A DNA stretch of 44,758 bases from Parcubacteria group bacterium M6-OD1-3 (GTDB lineage Bacteria; Patescibacteriota; Minisyncoccia; Moranbacterales; UBA9337), in NCBI GenBank assembly GCA_003056165.1, contig LSNR01000001.1, positions 1 to 44,758 on the forward strand. Reading direction: 5' to 3'. This document shows, in pieces, positions 1-8,654 of this stretch. The translations under genes were made by a program, and so were the position numbers. The notes below the pieces were generated by a model, which was not told where the DNA came from, searched no databases, and was given only the letters and a program-made list of their open reading frames with translations. Every line of letters begins with the position of its first letter. Position 1 is the first letter of the stretch.

Positions 1-318
1 ATCAGAGTAAGAGTTAGTTGTTGAAGTATTTATTAAAGTTGTTGGTGTACAAGAAGTTCCTGTACATCTGTAAATATTGTAACCTTCAGCATTAGCATTA
101 TCAGGTAGATCTGTAGAAGCTGTCCATGATAGATTTATTTGTGTATCTGAGGTTGGTGTAGTTGTTAGGTTGGTTGGAGTTGTTGGTGGAGTTGTGTCTG
201 AGGTTTGAGCGTTTGTAGTGTTAATTAAAAAAGTTATTCCTATTGTTAGTGTAATTGCAAAAAGAATTATTAGTAGTTTTAATTTTATTATTAAGATTGA
301 GCTGTTAGGTTTTTCCAT
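1..318 (-). CDS. Partial secreted protein with fibronectin type III-like domain (N-terminal 106 residues)
   Basis: An ORF open to the left window edge reads leftward from an ATG at 316-318. The first ~20 residues are polar/basic (MEKPNSSILIIKLKLL), followed by a hydrophobic stretch (IILFAITLTIGITFLI) ending near NTTNAQ, which fits a signal peptide or anchor. A Thr/Pro-rich linker (TPPTTPTNLT) follows, then the start of a fibronectin type III-like fold: QINLSWTASTD and GYNIYRC match the usual sLsWtas...YnvYR pattern. The protein is probably exported and cell-surface associated. No SD is visible upstream. Most of the protein lies outside the window, so its catalytic or binding role cannot be told. 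Confidence 0.7.
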   Translation of the reverse strand, partial: MEKPNSSILIIKLKLLIILFAITLTIGITFLINTTNAQTSDTTPPTTPTNLTTTPTSDTQINLSWTASTDLPDNANAEGYNIYRCTGTSCTPTTLINTSTTNSYSD

Positions 319-586
319 TGGGTTGATTTTAAAAAATAAGTCTATTCCAAATAGTTATTAATCTATGAAAACTAGTGCTATTTTGTTAAATTATAACATG
401 ACATAAAGTGTTGCACAACGAACTATAAGTGTATTTAAAAAAATTCCTGCTAACAGACATAACAAACGAGCTCTATTAAACAATTAAGATAGACTTCTTA
501 ATTTTCGGTTATTCATTGACTAAGCCATTGTATACTCTATAATTTATATACGCCCGTTTTGTTAATTATCGCCGTCAAAATATACT
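319..586. other. Intergenic region between divergent genes at 318 and 587
   Basis: This 268-bp AT-rich spacer separates two divergently transcribed genes for exported proteins. A sigma70-like promoter for the rightward gene is visible at 516-543. No tRNA-like or long hairpin structure was seen in the rest. Confidence 0.5.
516..543 (+). promoter_or_regulatory. Sigma70-like promoter of the RlpA-like gene
   Basis: TTGACT at 516-521 and TATAAT at 538-543 are separated by 16 bp, about 44 bp upstream of the ATG at 587. This is one of the best consensus matches in the window. It is assigned by eye only. Confidence 0.6.
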
Positions 587-1543
587 ATGCAAAAAAAGTG
601 CTGTCTTAAAAATAAATATTTTTTAACAATAATAATTTTATTGTTTATTTTTTTTGGTTGGAAATATTTTTCCGAAGAAAAACGAGTTCTAGGCATCTCC
701 ACACAGACAAAGATAATTATTTTAGATGACAACGGACTTTCTCAACCAATAAAAAGTGATGCTAATTCTGTCGCAAATTTTTTAAGTGAACAACAAATTC
801 AACTTAGCGACCACGACCTCATTTATCCTAACGAACAAGCCCGGCTATTTCCAGGAATGACAATAAAAATTCAAAGAACTAAAAATATTTCAATTCTTGC
901 GGATAAAAAAAATTTTGAAATTCACGGTTTCGGAAATACGGTTGAGGAAATTTTACAAGAAAATAATATTAATTTTAAAGAAGAAGATATTATAAAACCT
1001 TCTCGACAAACTATTATTTATAATAATTTAAAAATCGAAATTATTCGCGTTGAAATAAAAGAAGAAATTGTAAAGAAAAAAATTGATTTTAAAACTATTT
1101 ATAAAAAAGATGAAAATCTCAGTTGGAGAAAAGAAAAAACAAAACAAAAAGGTATTTCGGGTATCAAAGAAATAAAATATCAAGTCGCTTATCACAATGG
1201 AGAAGAAGTCAGTCGAAAAATTATAGCTACAAAAATTACAAAAAAACCAACTGATGAAATTATTGTCAAAGGCTCTTATATAAAATTTGGAAAAAGTCAT
1301 AAGGGAGTCGCCAGTTGGTATGCTTATACTGGAACAATGTCTGCTGCTAATCCTTGGCTCCCTATGGGAAGTTATGTAAAAGTAATCAATATTGAAAACG
1401 GTAAATCGGTAATTGTAAAAATAAACGACCGTGGTCCATTTGGCAATGGACGAATTATTGACTTAGATAAAACGGCTTTCGCAAAAATCGCCAATCTTGG
1501 ACAAGGTACTGCCAATATAAAAATGGAAGAGATTTTAAATTAA
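587..1543 (+). CDS. RlpA-like double-psi beta-barrel protein with DUF348 and G5 domains
   Basis: This is a 318-residue membrane-anchored or exported cell-wall protein. It has an N-terminal hydrophobic segment (about residues 11-25), then two DUF348-like ubiquitin-fold repeats (about 40-95 and 98-150; the second includes GNTVEEILQENNI), then a G5-like region (about 155-230, with KEEIVKKKIDFKTIY). The C-terminal RlpA-like double-psi beta-barrel (about 238-318) shows GVASWYAYTGTMSAANPWLP and KINDRGPFGNGRIIDLDK, the family hallmark with the conserved Asp. The order DUF348-G5-DPBB resembles Rpf/YabE-type proteins of Firmicutes, which act on peptidoglycan. The role here is inferred: binding or cleaving wall glycans. 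It has its own promoter and stands alone on the plus strand. Confidence 0.85.
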   Translation: MQKKCCLKNKYFLTIIILLFIFFGWKYFSEEKRVLGISTQTKIIILDDNGLSQPIKSDANSVANFLSEQQIQLSDHDLIYPNEQARLFPGMTIKIQRTKNISILADKKNFEIHGFGNTVEEILQENNINFKEEDIIKPSRQTIIYNNLKIEIIRVEIKEEIVKKKIDFKTIYKKDENLSWRKEKTKQKGISGIKEIKYQVAYHNGEEVSRKIIATKITKKPTDEIIVKGSYIKFGKSHKGVASWYAYTGTMSAANPWLPMGSYVKVINIENGKSVIVKINDRGPFGNGRIIDLDKTAFAKIANLGQGTANIKMEEILN

Positions 1544-1636
1544 TTTTTATTTAAAAAAACTATCTCAAAATTATATTGCACTTTAATTTTTATCTTCTTT
1601 GATCCCGCTTGAGTTTTAAAACATTTATCTTTTAAA

Positions 1637-1672
1637 TAAAAAAACAGACTACGAGTCAATAAACTCGCAGTC
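1637..1672 (-). terminator. Rho-independent terminator of the minus-strand hydrolase/membrane-protein unit
   Basis: A 10-bp stem (1647-1656 with 1663-1672, one mismatch, 6-nt loop) is followed on the minus strand by a run of seven T. It lies about 50 bp past the stop of the small membrane protein at 1720. Confidence 0.65.
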
Positions 1673-1719
1673 CAAAAGAATAGTAGAAGCAAAATTTTAA
1701 TTTATCAAAATTATCTCTA

Positions 1720-1893
1720 CTAAAAATAATAAGCAATTATTCCAGCAAATGCCCCCAATAATGAGGCTATTATCAAATTGCAATAATCAGTTATCGCCAT
1801 CCCCCCAGAGACAGTTTTTGATCCCTTGTTCAATTTTCTAAAAACCAAACAATAAACAATAACACTAGCTATTATTGAAATAAAAATTTTCAT
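1720..1893 (-). CDS. Small two-helix membrane protein (57 aa)
   Basis: This small protein has two hydrophobic helices (IFISIIASVIVYCLVF near the N-terminus and LIIASLLGAFAGIIAYYF at the C-terminus) joined by a polar loop, KLNKGSKTVSGG. The start at 1893 is chosen because an SD, AGGAGGGT (1898-1905), sits just upstream. A longer frame to 1929 would only add a Lys/Arg-rich stretch. It overlaps the 3' end of the upstream hydrolase frame by 29 bp, which suggests translational coupling. The family is not recognised. The strong SD contrasts with the SD-less starts of most neighbours and may mark an accessory gene. Confidence 0.6.
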   Translation of the reverse strand: MKIFISIIASVIVYCLVFRKLNKGSKTVSGGMAITDYCNLIIASLLGAFAGIIAYYF

Positions 1894-2872
1894 TTTTACC
1901 CTCCTCTTTTTTGGTTTCCGCAACTTCAAGATAATGATCTATGTTAGCTGCGGTTATTTCATCTGGTGAAATGGTGGTGTTATGTCGCAAACCACTCATC
2001 ACACTTGTCGTTAATCGACTCTTATTATTAACACTTTCCACAACTTTTGTCAATTGTGATTTTTCATTATCTTTATTTTCTGGCGGATAAACAGCGTCTA
2101 ATTCACCTGAAATATAAGTAACTGGGAGGTCTATTTTTCTCAATTTTTCTAAAAGATGACCTTTCGATATTTTTTTCGCCTCCGCTATTCTTTGCGATAA
2201 TCTTTCCTTAGCAAATGGACTTTTTGTCTTTGGTATATATTTCCTTAATTCATCTTCATAATCTTTTTCTCCTAAAAAAATTGTTTTTAATTTAAATTCA
2301 GTTGAAGTCTGCAATCCAGATGCAATAAATTTTGATGATAATTTTAATGCGTTTTCATTTTCTTTAATTCCAGCTGGATTTAATAACGTTAGACTATCAA
2401 TTTTATTAGGATATTTAATAGCTACTGATGCTAAAATTTCACTCCCCATTGAATGACCGACTAGATGCACTTTTTTATCTTGCAAATCCAATTGCTTTAA
2501 AAGAGAAATTATTGCCATAGCTTCATTTTCAAAACTGTCAGTTTCATAATATTTTTCAGAAGGATTTTCTGAATTTCCATAACCAGGCAATGACGGCATT
2601 ATTACTTTTCTTCCTTCACAGGCTAACGAAAAGCCTAATTCCGAAATTCCTTCCCAACCAGAACCAAATCCTGGGAGCAACAAAACAGGATTACTATCCT
2701 TATTTTCTTTTTCCGCAATAGAAATTTCTCGATAATCAATTTTTAATTTTTCTCCATTAACATCTATTTCTGCAGTTCTCTCTTGCTCTAATTATTGTCC
2801 CACTTCTGGAATAAATTCTTTCCTATCTTTAAAAATTTCGTTGATTGACAATATTTCTATTTTTTCACCCAT
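1865..2872 (-). pseudogene. Alpha/beta hydrolase interrupted by an in-frame TAA
   Basis: From ATG 2872 the frame reads 26 residues (MGEKIEILS...EVGQ), hits TAA at 2792-2794, and then continues open in the same frame to 1865. The downstream part is a full alpha/beta hydrolase core: oxyanion-loop region LLLPGFGSGW, nucleophile elbow VGHSMGS, acid GELDAVYPP and a late His in GLRHNTT. Codons after the stop (EIDVNGEKLKIDYREISI) look like the normal first beta strands of the fold, so the gene was once intact. The only start after the stop is a weak TTG near 2683, which would delete those strands. It follows the GT4 gene by 17 bp. It is probably a nonsense-mutated gene; a sequencing error or readthrough is possible. 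Confidence 0.7.
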
Positions 2873-2888
2873 ATTATTTTACCTGATA

Positions 2889-4049
2889 TTATTTATTGTT
2901 AAAATTTTTTATCACATCTTGATAAACTCTGAGCATTTTATCGGCACAGATTTTAGAGGTATATTTTTCTCTAGCGATTTCTGTTGATTTTTTGCTAAAT
3001 TTTTCTCTTAATTCTTTATTTTTAATCAATTTTTCAGTCGCCACCACAAATTCTTTTTCATTCTCGGAAACCAAAAATCCATTTTGATTATTTTCCACTA
3101 AATCTTCAACTCCCGAAGCTTTAATTGCTACAATAGGTAGTCCTACATACATCGCTTCACTAATAATCATTCCTTGTGTTTCTGATTTTGAAGCATACAC
3201 AAAAATATCACCCGCTGAATAATAATTTTTAATTCTATTTTTTTCAATTATTCCGACAAAGATAATTCTGTCACCTAATTTGCTTTCGAAAACCTTTTTA
3301 TGAAGCTCTTTTTCCAAATATCCTTTTCCTGCTATCATAAATTTAGTTCGCCTATTTGCTTGCAATATTTTTATAACAGCTTTCATTAAAAATTGAATAT
3401 TTTTTTCTTCTGTTAATCGAGAAACTAGCAATAATAAAGTTTCATCTTTTTTTATTTTATATTTTCTTCGAATTTTTTCCCTATCTGTATTTTTATAAAC
3501 ATCTTCCTCAATTCCTGTTGCAATTGCTTTGATATTTTTATTTTTTACACCCCACTCTTGAATTATTTTTACGATTGAAAGAGTTGGAACAATGATTTGG
3601 TCAACTTGATTAGCATACTTAACTGCTTGCTCAATTACTAATTTAGCAACAATTTTTTTCGGTATCAATGGTACATAATTAGTATATTGATCGTACAAAG
3701 TATGCCAAGTAAAAACAATGGGAATATTTTTTTTTCTTGCTAGTCTTAAAGCTACACTACCCAATAAATTCGGATGCTGAGAATGAATTATATCTATATT
3801 CAATTCCTCTATTTTCTTACTAAGTTTTCGAGAATACGGAATGACCAAAGGAAATTTTATTTTATATCTAAAATCAACAGCTGGGTATCTAAAAACATTT
3901 GGATTTTTATCGTTATAATTTTTATAGTTCGGCGCAAAAATAAAAACTGTATATCCCTTTTTCTCAAATTGTTTTCTAAAACTTTCAATAGAGCCGGTTA
4001 CTCCATATGGATTTGGAAGATAATTGTTAGTAAAAATAGCAATATTCAT
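2889..4049 (-). CDS. GT4-family glycosyltransferase
   Basis: This 386-residue GT-B glycosyltransferase begins with the typical NIAIFTNNYLPNPYGV strand-loop, where a Gly-containing loop contacts the nucleotide sugar. The C-terminal domain has LLLLVSRLTEEKNI, FMIAGKGYLEKEL and the donor-binding E-x7-E motif SETQGMIISEAM (about residues 290-300), followed by GLPIVAIKASGVEDLV. The best family match is GT4 (glycosyltransferases such as diacylglycerol or phosphatidylinositol glycosyltransferases and capsule enzymes). The HTWHTLYDQYTNYVPL segment resembles lipid-directed 1,2-diacylglycerol 3-glucosyltransferases. It is likely cytoplasmic and membrane-associated, making a glycolipid or surface glycan. 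The acceptor cannot be told. It sits between two alpha/beta hydrolases on the same strand. Confidence 0.85.
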   Translation of the reverse strand: MNIAIFTNNYLPNPYGVTGSIESFRKQFEKKGYTVFIFAPNYKNYNDKNPNVFRYPAVDFRYKIKFPLVIPYSRKLSKKIEELNIDIIHSQHPNLLGSVALRLARKKNIPIVFTWHTLYDQYTNYVPLIPKKIVAKLVIEQAVKYANQVDQIIVPTLSIVKIIQEWGVKNKNIKAIATGIEEDVYKNTDREKIRRKYKIKKDETLLLLVSRLTEEKNIQFLMKAVIKILQANRRTKFMIAGKGYLEKELHKKVFESKLGDRIIFVGIIEKNRIKNYYSAGDIFVYASKSETQGMIISEAMYVGLPIVAIKASGVEDLVENNQNGFLVSENEKEFVVATEKLIKNKELREKFSKKSTEIAREKYTSKICADKMLRVYQDVIKNFNNK

Positions 4050-4076
4050 AATACTTTTTAAGAAAAAATTGAGCGC

Positions 4077-4904
4077 CTAGTTTTCATCTAGGAATTTTAG
4101 AATATCTTCAAAAACATGTTCATTTTTAATATCAGAAATAAATGTATGATAAGCTTTTTGAATATACTTTACCTTCTTTTTTTCTGATTTAATCTGCTCG
4201 TAAATTTTTGTGGCACTATTTTTGGTTACAATATGATCATGTGCTGATTGTAATAATAAACAAGGTTGCGAGATTGCTTCTAAGTTTTCTCTAGATTTTT
4301 TTACTATTTTTCCTAATTCCAAAACATTTTTAATTGGATATTTCTGATAAGAAATTAATCGAGTAATTGTCGTAGCTAATCCGAATGTCGGCGGATAAAA
4401 TTTTTTATGATATTTTTTAAAACTACTCAACATCTTGATCGAGATTTCTCCTATTTTTTCAAATTTTAACTTATAGGGAGTTGCCATTAAAATCAACCCA
4501 GTGATATCATTTCTTTTTTTAGCCAAGCAAAGAGCAATGTTGGCACCCATAGATGTCCCACCGACAAATATTTTATTATGATTTCGTTTTAATTTTTCAA
4601 AAGCATTATGTGCATCACTTATCCAATCCTCATATTTAATATTTTCTAAATCCTGATATTTTGTTCCATGACCGGAGAACATTGGGCTATAAGCCGTATA
4701 GCCGGCTCGATTTAAATGTTTTCCCAATCGTCTAAGTTCATAAGGAGTTGTTGACCAGCCATGCAACAACAAAACTGCCTCTCCATTATTTCCTTTAAAA
4801 TAAAAAGATTGCTTAATAAACACCTGCTCTTCTTTATATAAAAGATATGGATTGGACAATAAAATATTTTGCCTTCTCTTTTTTTTAATTGCCTCTCTAA
4901 TCAT
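4077..4904 (-). CDS. Alpha/beta hydrolase, carboxylesterase/monoacylglycerol lipase-like
   Basis: This 275-residue single-domain hydrolase has the oxyanion motif VLLLHGWSTTPYELR, the GHG segment of YSPMFSGHGT, the nucleophile elbow GGTSMGANIAL (Ser at about residue 126), the acid in SAHDHIV and the His in AYHTFISD near the C-terminus. All triad residues are present. The LHGWSTTPYE/GHG pattern is that of the Est30-like carboxylesterase group, which cleaves short acyl esters. The first ~30 residues are basic and amphipathic, with no signal peptide, so it is cytoplasmic. The stop lies 27 bp before the GT4 gene start, so the two are likely co-transcribed. The substrate is unknown. Confidence 0.85.
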   Translation of the reverse strand: MIREAIKKKRRQNILLSNPYLLYKEEQVFIKQSFYFKGNNGEAVLLLHGWSTTPYELRRLGKHLNRAGYTAYSPMFSGHGTKYQDLENIKYEDWISDAHNAFEKLKRNHNKIFVGGTSMGANIALCLAKKRNDITGLILMATPYKLKFEKIGEISIKMLSSFKKYHKKFYPPTFGLATTITRLISYQKYPIKNVLELGKIVKKSRENLEAISQPCLLLQSAHDHIVTKNSATKIYEQIKSEKKKVKYIQKAYHTFISDIKNEHVFEDILKFLDEN

Positions 4905-5018
4905 ATAGTCTTATTTTCAACATACTATACAAGTTTTCTCTAAAACTTTTAACAGACCTCTTATGGAACTTCTTCATTGCAAAATTTTTTAACTCTTAAT
5001 GAAACTGTAACGATAAGT

Positions 5019-5058
5019 AAATTATCTTGCAATGTGCTTAAACATTGCGAGATAATTT
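5019..5058. repeat. Isolated 40-bp stem-loop in the 4905-5228 intergenic region
   Basis: Two 17-nt arms (5019-5035 and 5042-5058) pair with one G-T wobble around a 6-nt loop. No T-run follows on either strand, so it is not a classic terminator. The remaining 4905-5228 spacer (324 bp) shows no ORF with a plausible start. Confidence 0.6.
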
Positions 5059-5228
5059 ATAAAACTAGACAAAATTGTGACAAAAGTTAAAAAATTACAG
5101 CAGAAGAAATTATACAAGGAGTCTAATACTAAAATTTTAACCCACTAACATTTTTTTAGCAAGAAAAAACAGACACCAAACAATCTGAACCAATTTTTGA
5201 AAGAAAGCTAAATAACTACAAAGAAAAA

Positions 5229-5840
5229 TTATTTTGAATTATTGTTAAAGAATTTATTCCCGAAAACTTTTTTAGTTTTTTGGGATTTAACTAAGTTGAC
5301 TAAGATAAAAGTTAACAAGGCCAATCCCATTGCTAACCAACCTGCCCATTCAATATATTGTTTAATTTCTCTCCAAAGATAACCATAAAAATATCCTATT
5401 GAAACCAAGAATCCACTCCAAACTAAACCACCCAAAATAGAATATTTCATAAACCGTCTAAAATTCATCTTAGCAATTCCTGCAGCCACAAAAGTAACAA
5501 AACAAAGTCCTGTCGTTGACTTTGCTAGAAAAATAGTTTTACCTCCGTGTTTTGTAAAATATTTTTCCATTTTCAAAATTCTTTTTTCTGTTACACCGAT
5601 ATATTTGCCAAATTTATTTACAAAACCAAATCCCCATTTTTTACCAATGCCATATAGTCCAACATCTCCTAAGACATCGCCAATAATTGACAAAATTAAA
5701 ACAACCAAAACATTAAAAGCTCCTAAGGATGCTAACATTGCAGCAATAATTGTTGTTACTGGACCCTCCAAAAGCATCAGTGGAAAAATAATCCAATAAC
5801 CATAATCACTTAAAAATTGAAAAATTTGTTGTCCGTTCAT
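5229..5840 (-). CDS. DedA/SNARE-associated family membrane protein
   Basis: This 203-residue polytopic inner-membrane protein is of the DedA (VTT domain) family. Diagnostic features are the early EGPVTTIIAAMLAS re-entrant segment, GDVLGDVGLYGIGKKWG (usually GD..G...Y.iGr..G) and the FLAKSTTGLCFVTFVAAGIAKMNFRRF segment, which matches the F.gRf.p.vR.......aG...m....F pattern with the usual Arg/Pro replaced by Lys/Thr-Thr. Members are implicated in lipid scrambling and envelope homeostasis. About five hydrophobic stretches are visible. It may be co-transcribed with mltG, whose stop lies 24 bp from its start. The family call is strong; the transport substrate is unknown. Confidence 0.85.
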   Translation of the reverse strand: MNGQQIFQFLSDYGYWIIFPLMLLEGPVTTIIAAMLASLGAFNVLVVLILSIIGDVLGDVGLYGIGKKWGFGFVNKFGKYIGVTEKRILKMEKYFTKHGGKTIFLAKSTTGLCFVTFVAAGIAKMNFRRFMKYSILGGLVWSGFLVSIGYFYGYLWREIKQYIEWAGWLAMGLALLTFILVNLVKSQKTKKVFGNKFFNNNSK

Positions 5841-5863
5841 AAATATATTTTTAACTCTCTTCC

Positions 5864-6886
5864 CTATAGTCCATTTCTTAATTTATTTAAATTGTGTTCA
5901 TCTAAAGTTCTAGAAAATACTGTTTTGCCTGTTTCTGGATTGCTTAAAAAATAATTATAATTTGTTTTCGTCGGGTAAATTGCTGATAGAATAGAATCTA
6001 ACCCTGGATTAGCTATTGGTCCTGGTGGCAATCCTGGATATAGATAAGTATTATACAGCGATTCAATTTGTGTATCTTTATAGGAATATTGTTTCTTATT
6101 TTCACCCAAAATATACGCTAATGTTGCACAACTTTGAAACGCCTGCCCGCTCTTTAAGCGTCGCCAGAAAATTCCGCTAACTATTTTTTTGTCCTCATTA
6201 GATTTAACTTCTCTTTCAATAATACTTGCCATTGTTATAACTTCATAAATTGTTTTATTTTGTTTTTTAATTTCCATACGCAAATCATCGCTTAATTTTT
6301 GGTCAAAATTATCTAACATTTTAACAATAATATCTTCCTCATCAAAATTGTTAGCGAAAAAATATGTGTCAGGAAACAAGAATCCCTCTAAGTTTTTTTC
6401 TGCAGGAATACTTTCCAAAAAACTATAATTATATTTTTTCTCAAAATAATCTACACTTTTCGTTAACTCCAAGAATTTATCCTTATTAAAATCATTTTCA
6501 CTTAATCTATCTGCCATTTGTTCAACAGTCCACCCTTCTGGAAAAGTTATTTTCTTTTGATTATTTTCTTCAACAATATTTCCATCAACAAATAAAGCTA
6601 CTATTTCCGGAATGGTCAATTTTGAGTTAATCAAATATTCTCCTGCTTTGATTTTCCTTTGCTCACCATTTTTATAAACATAAAAAACGAAATTCAACTG
6701 ACTGTTAATCATTTTTTTTTCTTTCAAATTTTTACCAACTTTCCAAGCATTTTCACCTTTCTCAATCTTAAATTTAATCAATTTTGGATTATCATCATTT
6801 TTTCTTCCATTAAGTAAAAGGAGTGTCACTCCAATTAACAAAATTGCAATTAAATATATACTAGTTTTTTTTGATAATTTTTTCAT
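5864..6886 (-). CDS. mltG: Endolytic murein transglycosylase MltG (YceG-like)
   Basis: This 340-residue membrane-anchored lytic transglycosylase cleaves nascent glycan strands and so sets glycan chain length. It has an N-terminal transmembrane helix (about residues 9-27), a LysM-like region (IKFKIEKGENAWKVGKNL) and the YceG catalytic domain. That domain includes LEGFLFPDTYFF, MASIIEREVK with the catalytic Glu (about residue 222), SGIFWRRLKSG and NTYLYPGLPPGPIANPG. All hallmark motifs are intact and the length is typical. It lies 27 bp downstream of an unknown membrane protein gene and upstream of the DedA gene, an envelope-related run. Its partners in this organism would be MraY and FtsW, encoded near 38-40 kb. 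Confidence 0.92.
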   Translation of the reverse strand: MKKLSKKTSIYLIAILLIGVTLLLLNGRKNDDNPKLIKFKIEKGENAWKVGKNLKEKKMINSQLNFVFYVYKNGEQRKIKAGEYLINSKLTIPEIVALFVDGNIVEENNQKKITFPEGWTVEQMADRLSENDFNKDKFLELTKSVDYFEKKYNYSFLESIPAEKNLEGFLFPDTYFFANNFDEEDIIVKMLDNFDQKLSDDLRMEIKKQNKTIYEVITMASIIEREVKSNEDKKIVSGIFWRRLKSGQAFQSCATLAYILGENKKQYSYKDTQIESLYNTYLYPGLPPGPIANPGLDSILSAIYPTKTNYNYFLSNPETGKTVFSRTLDEHNLNKLRNGL

Positions 6887-6913
6887 TTTTTTGATAATTT
6901 TTACAAAAATATT

Positions 6914-7915
6914 TTACTCAATCACTTCCACTTCAATCATTTTCTTTCCAACGGAAACAAATTTAACACTAATCATAATCTTAAATAACAGCCATGTCAA
7001 CATTATTAGAAACGGACTTAAGAACATACCAATTGAAACAATACTCAAGAACAATAATCCTGTGAATATCCAGTGCATTATTGGAATATTTTGATCAACA
7101 TATCCAACATTAACATTCATAAATTTATTGATTTTTTTATTGATAATTTCTGAGAAAATATCCATCATCTTTTCATTCCCAGTAATTTTGTGTTCCACCA
7201 TTTTAGAAATACTCTCTCGTCCTTCTTTAAGGATAGATTGTTTTTTTAATTTCTCAATACTATCATTATCGACTATATATCCCAAAGGAATATCATTTTT
7301 TACATCAACAATATTTGCAGAATTTTCATCTTGATTTATTTTTTTTAAAATAAAATCGTCTACAGTTATTTCTTCAGTATTATCACCACTCTTGAAAGAC
7401 GGATCAAATTTTGAAAGTATTTTTGTCGCCCATCGTGTTTGCTGACTATTTATTTTAAATTCTGGCAATGTTTTATTTGTATCTAACTGATTAACTCCAA
7501 AATAATATTGTCCGGTCAAAATCAAGGCAATCGCAAAAACAAAAAATCTTCTTTCTAGACGCAAAGAATTCCAAACACTAATTTTTATTCTTAATTTTAA
7601 TTCATTTTGAACAACCTTTTTGCCAGTCCATAAAATCACTCCAGATACAATTATTACGCCAAAGAGAAAAATATTTGCTGTGAAAATTAAAGGTATAATC
7701 AGTGCCAACATCGATACTCCGAAAAATAACCGATTATTTTTTATTAAAATAGCCCCCAATGACCAGCAAATAAAGAACAGGGAGAAAAAAATGATTGGTT
7801 GTAGCCAATTTTCTGTTTGCGATGTTTGGATAATTCTATTAGCCGATTGCCATAATAAAAACGCAAATATTATCACTAATAATAATTCCGCGTATTTAAT
7901 AACTTGTCTTTTCAT
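6914..7915 (-). CDS. Membrane protein of unknown function (4 + 2 transmembrane segments)
   Basis: This 333-residue protein is not recognised. About four to five hydrophobic segments fill residues 8-145 (for example LLLVIIFAFLLWQSANRII and IFFSLFFICWSLGAIL). A hydrophilic middle of about 115 residues (150-265) follows, and two more helices lie near the C-terminus (HWIFTGLLFLSIVSIGMFL and LIMLTWLLFKIMIS). The middle domain carries WATKILSKFDPSF and many acidic residues and is probably extracytoplasmic. It is immediately upstream of mltG on the same strand, so an envelope role is plausible, but nothing in the sequence shows an activity. Confidence 0.75.
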   Translation of the reverse strand: MKRQVIKYAELLLVIIFAFLLWQSANRIIQTSQTENWLQPIIFFSLFFICWSLGAILIKNNRLFFGVSMLALIIPLIFTANIFLFGVIIVSGVILWTGKKVVQNELKLRIKISVWNSLRLERRFFVFAIALILTGQYYFGVNQLDTNKTLPEFKINSQQTRWATKILSKFDPSFKSGDNTEEITVDDFILKKINQDENSANIVDVKNDIPLGYIVDNDSIEKLKKQSILKEGRESISKMVEHKITGNEKMMDIFSEIINKKINKFMNVNVGYVDQNIPIMHWIFTGLLFLSIVSIGMFLSPFLIMLTWLLFKIMISVKFVSVGKKMIEVEVIE

Positions 7916-8291
7916 TTTTGTTTTAAAAAATTATTAGCTTTCAAATATTCAATCAGATTTCAAGATATTTATTATTTCATCCTCTGACAAACATTTTTAT
8001 TATACCATCCAAAAATTAATTTCACAAATGTTGTATTTCTAACTTCAATAATTAATTGCAACACTTTAAATAAACATTAAACTATGTAAGTAATAAATTA
8101 AGTAATAATTAAAAAAATATTTATGTAGTAGTGGTAATAGTGATAGCAATAACGGTAATATCAGCAACAATAATGGTAATAATAATAATAATAGGAAAAA
8201 CAGGAAAAATAAAAAAAGAATAATGATGACGGGAAACCTTCAATAGTATAATTATTCAAAATAAAGCTCTACAATTATCCCAACCAACCAC
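7916..8291. other. AT-rich intergenic region with trinucleotide-like tract
   Basis: This holds no gene with a credible start. From about 8128 to 8195 the sequence is a degenerate trinucleotide tract (GTA/GTG/ATA/AAT units, ending in a run of AAT). Two overlapping frames stay open there only because of the repeat, one hydrophobic and one Asn/Ser-rich. The left end presumably contains the promoter of the unknown membrane protein gene at 7915. Confidence 0.5.
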
Positions 8292-8345
8292 ATCCAATAA
8301 ACAATCATTTTCCCACGGCCGTGGGAAAATGATTGTTTATTGGAT
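8292..8345. repeat. Perfect 54-bp palindrome containing Cas2-locus palindrome copy P1
   Basis: Every base from 8292 to 8318 is complementary to 8345 back to 8319, with no loop and no mismatch. The centre is the CCCACGGCCGTGGG core (8312-8325). The 28-bp unit shared with the other three copies is 8305-8332, with outer TCAT/ATGA. Both flanks read as the ATGATTGTTT flank seen on one side only of copies P2 and P4. Confidence 0.9.
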
Positions 8346-8654
8346 TAAAAATGAAAGACAAAAGTTTTAAGTTTAGAGATGAGAACTTAAAGATTAAAAT
8401 TTGGAGTTTAAAGATGAAAGATTTGGGTTTAAAGATACAAGCTTGAACACCAATTAATTAAACTAACGGTTTTTTTTTAATTTAAATAATTAAACTTTGC
8501 TCAGCTTAAATTAAACAACGGAACATAGTTTAAATTTAAGCCTGAGTCTAAACCTAAATTTAAATCTAAGCCTGAGTCTAAGTCTGAGCCTAATTTAAAC
8601 TCAAATTTAAATTCAAATCTAAACTTAATCTCAAACTCAGAATTAAATTCAAAC
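8346..8654. repeat. Degenerate short-period repeat tract
   Basis: Between two palindromes the sequence shows two low-complexity tracts. At 8360-8445, units like TTTAAAGATGA/GATTTGG recur. At about 8530-8655 there is a period-6 degenerate repeat (units such as AAGCCT, GAGTCT, AAATCT, AACTCA, AATTCA). The period-6 tract is open in one frame as alternating Lys/Glu/Asn with Ser/Pro/Leu, but it has no start codon and follows a TAG, so it is not called a gene. Confidence 0.6.

Noticed and set aside
8128-8222. Small hydrophobic or Asn-rich ORF in the trinucleotide tract
   Set aside because: Two overlapping frames are equally open, with no SD or plausible ATG. It is simple-sequence DNA.
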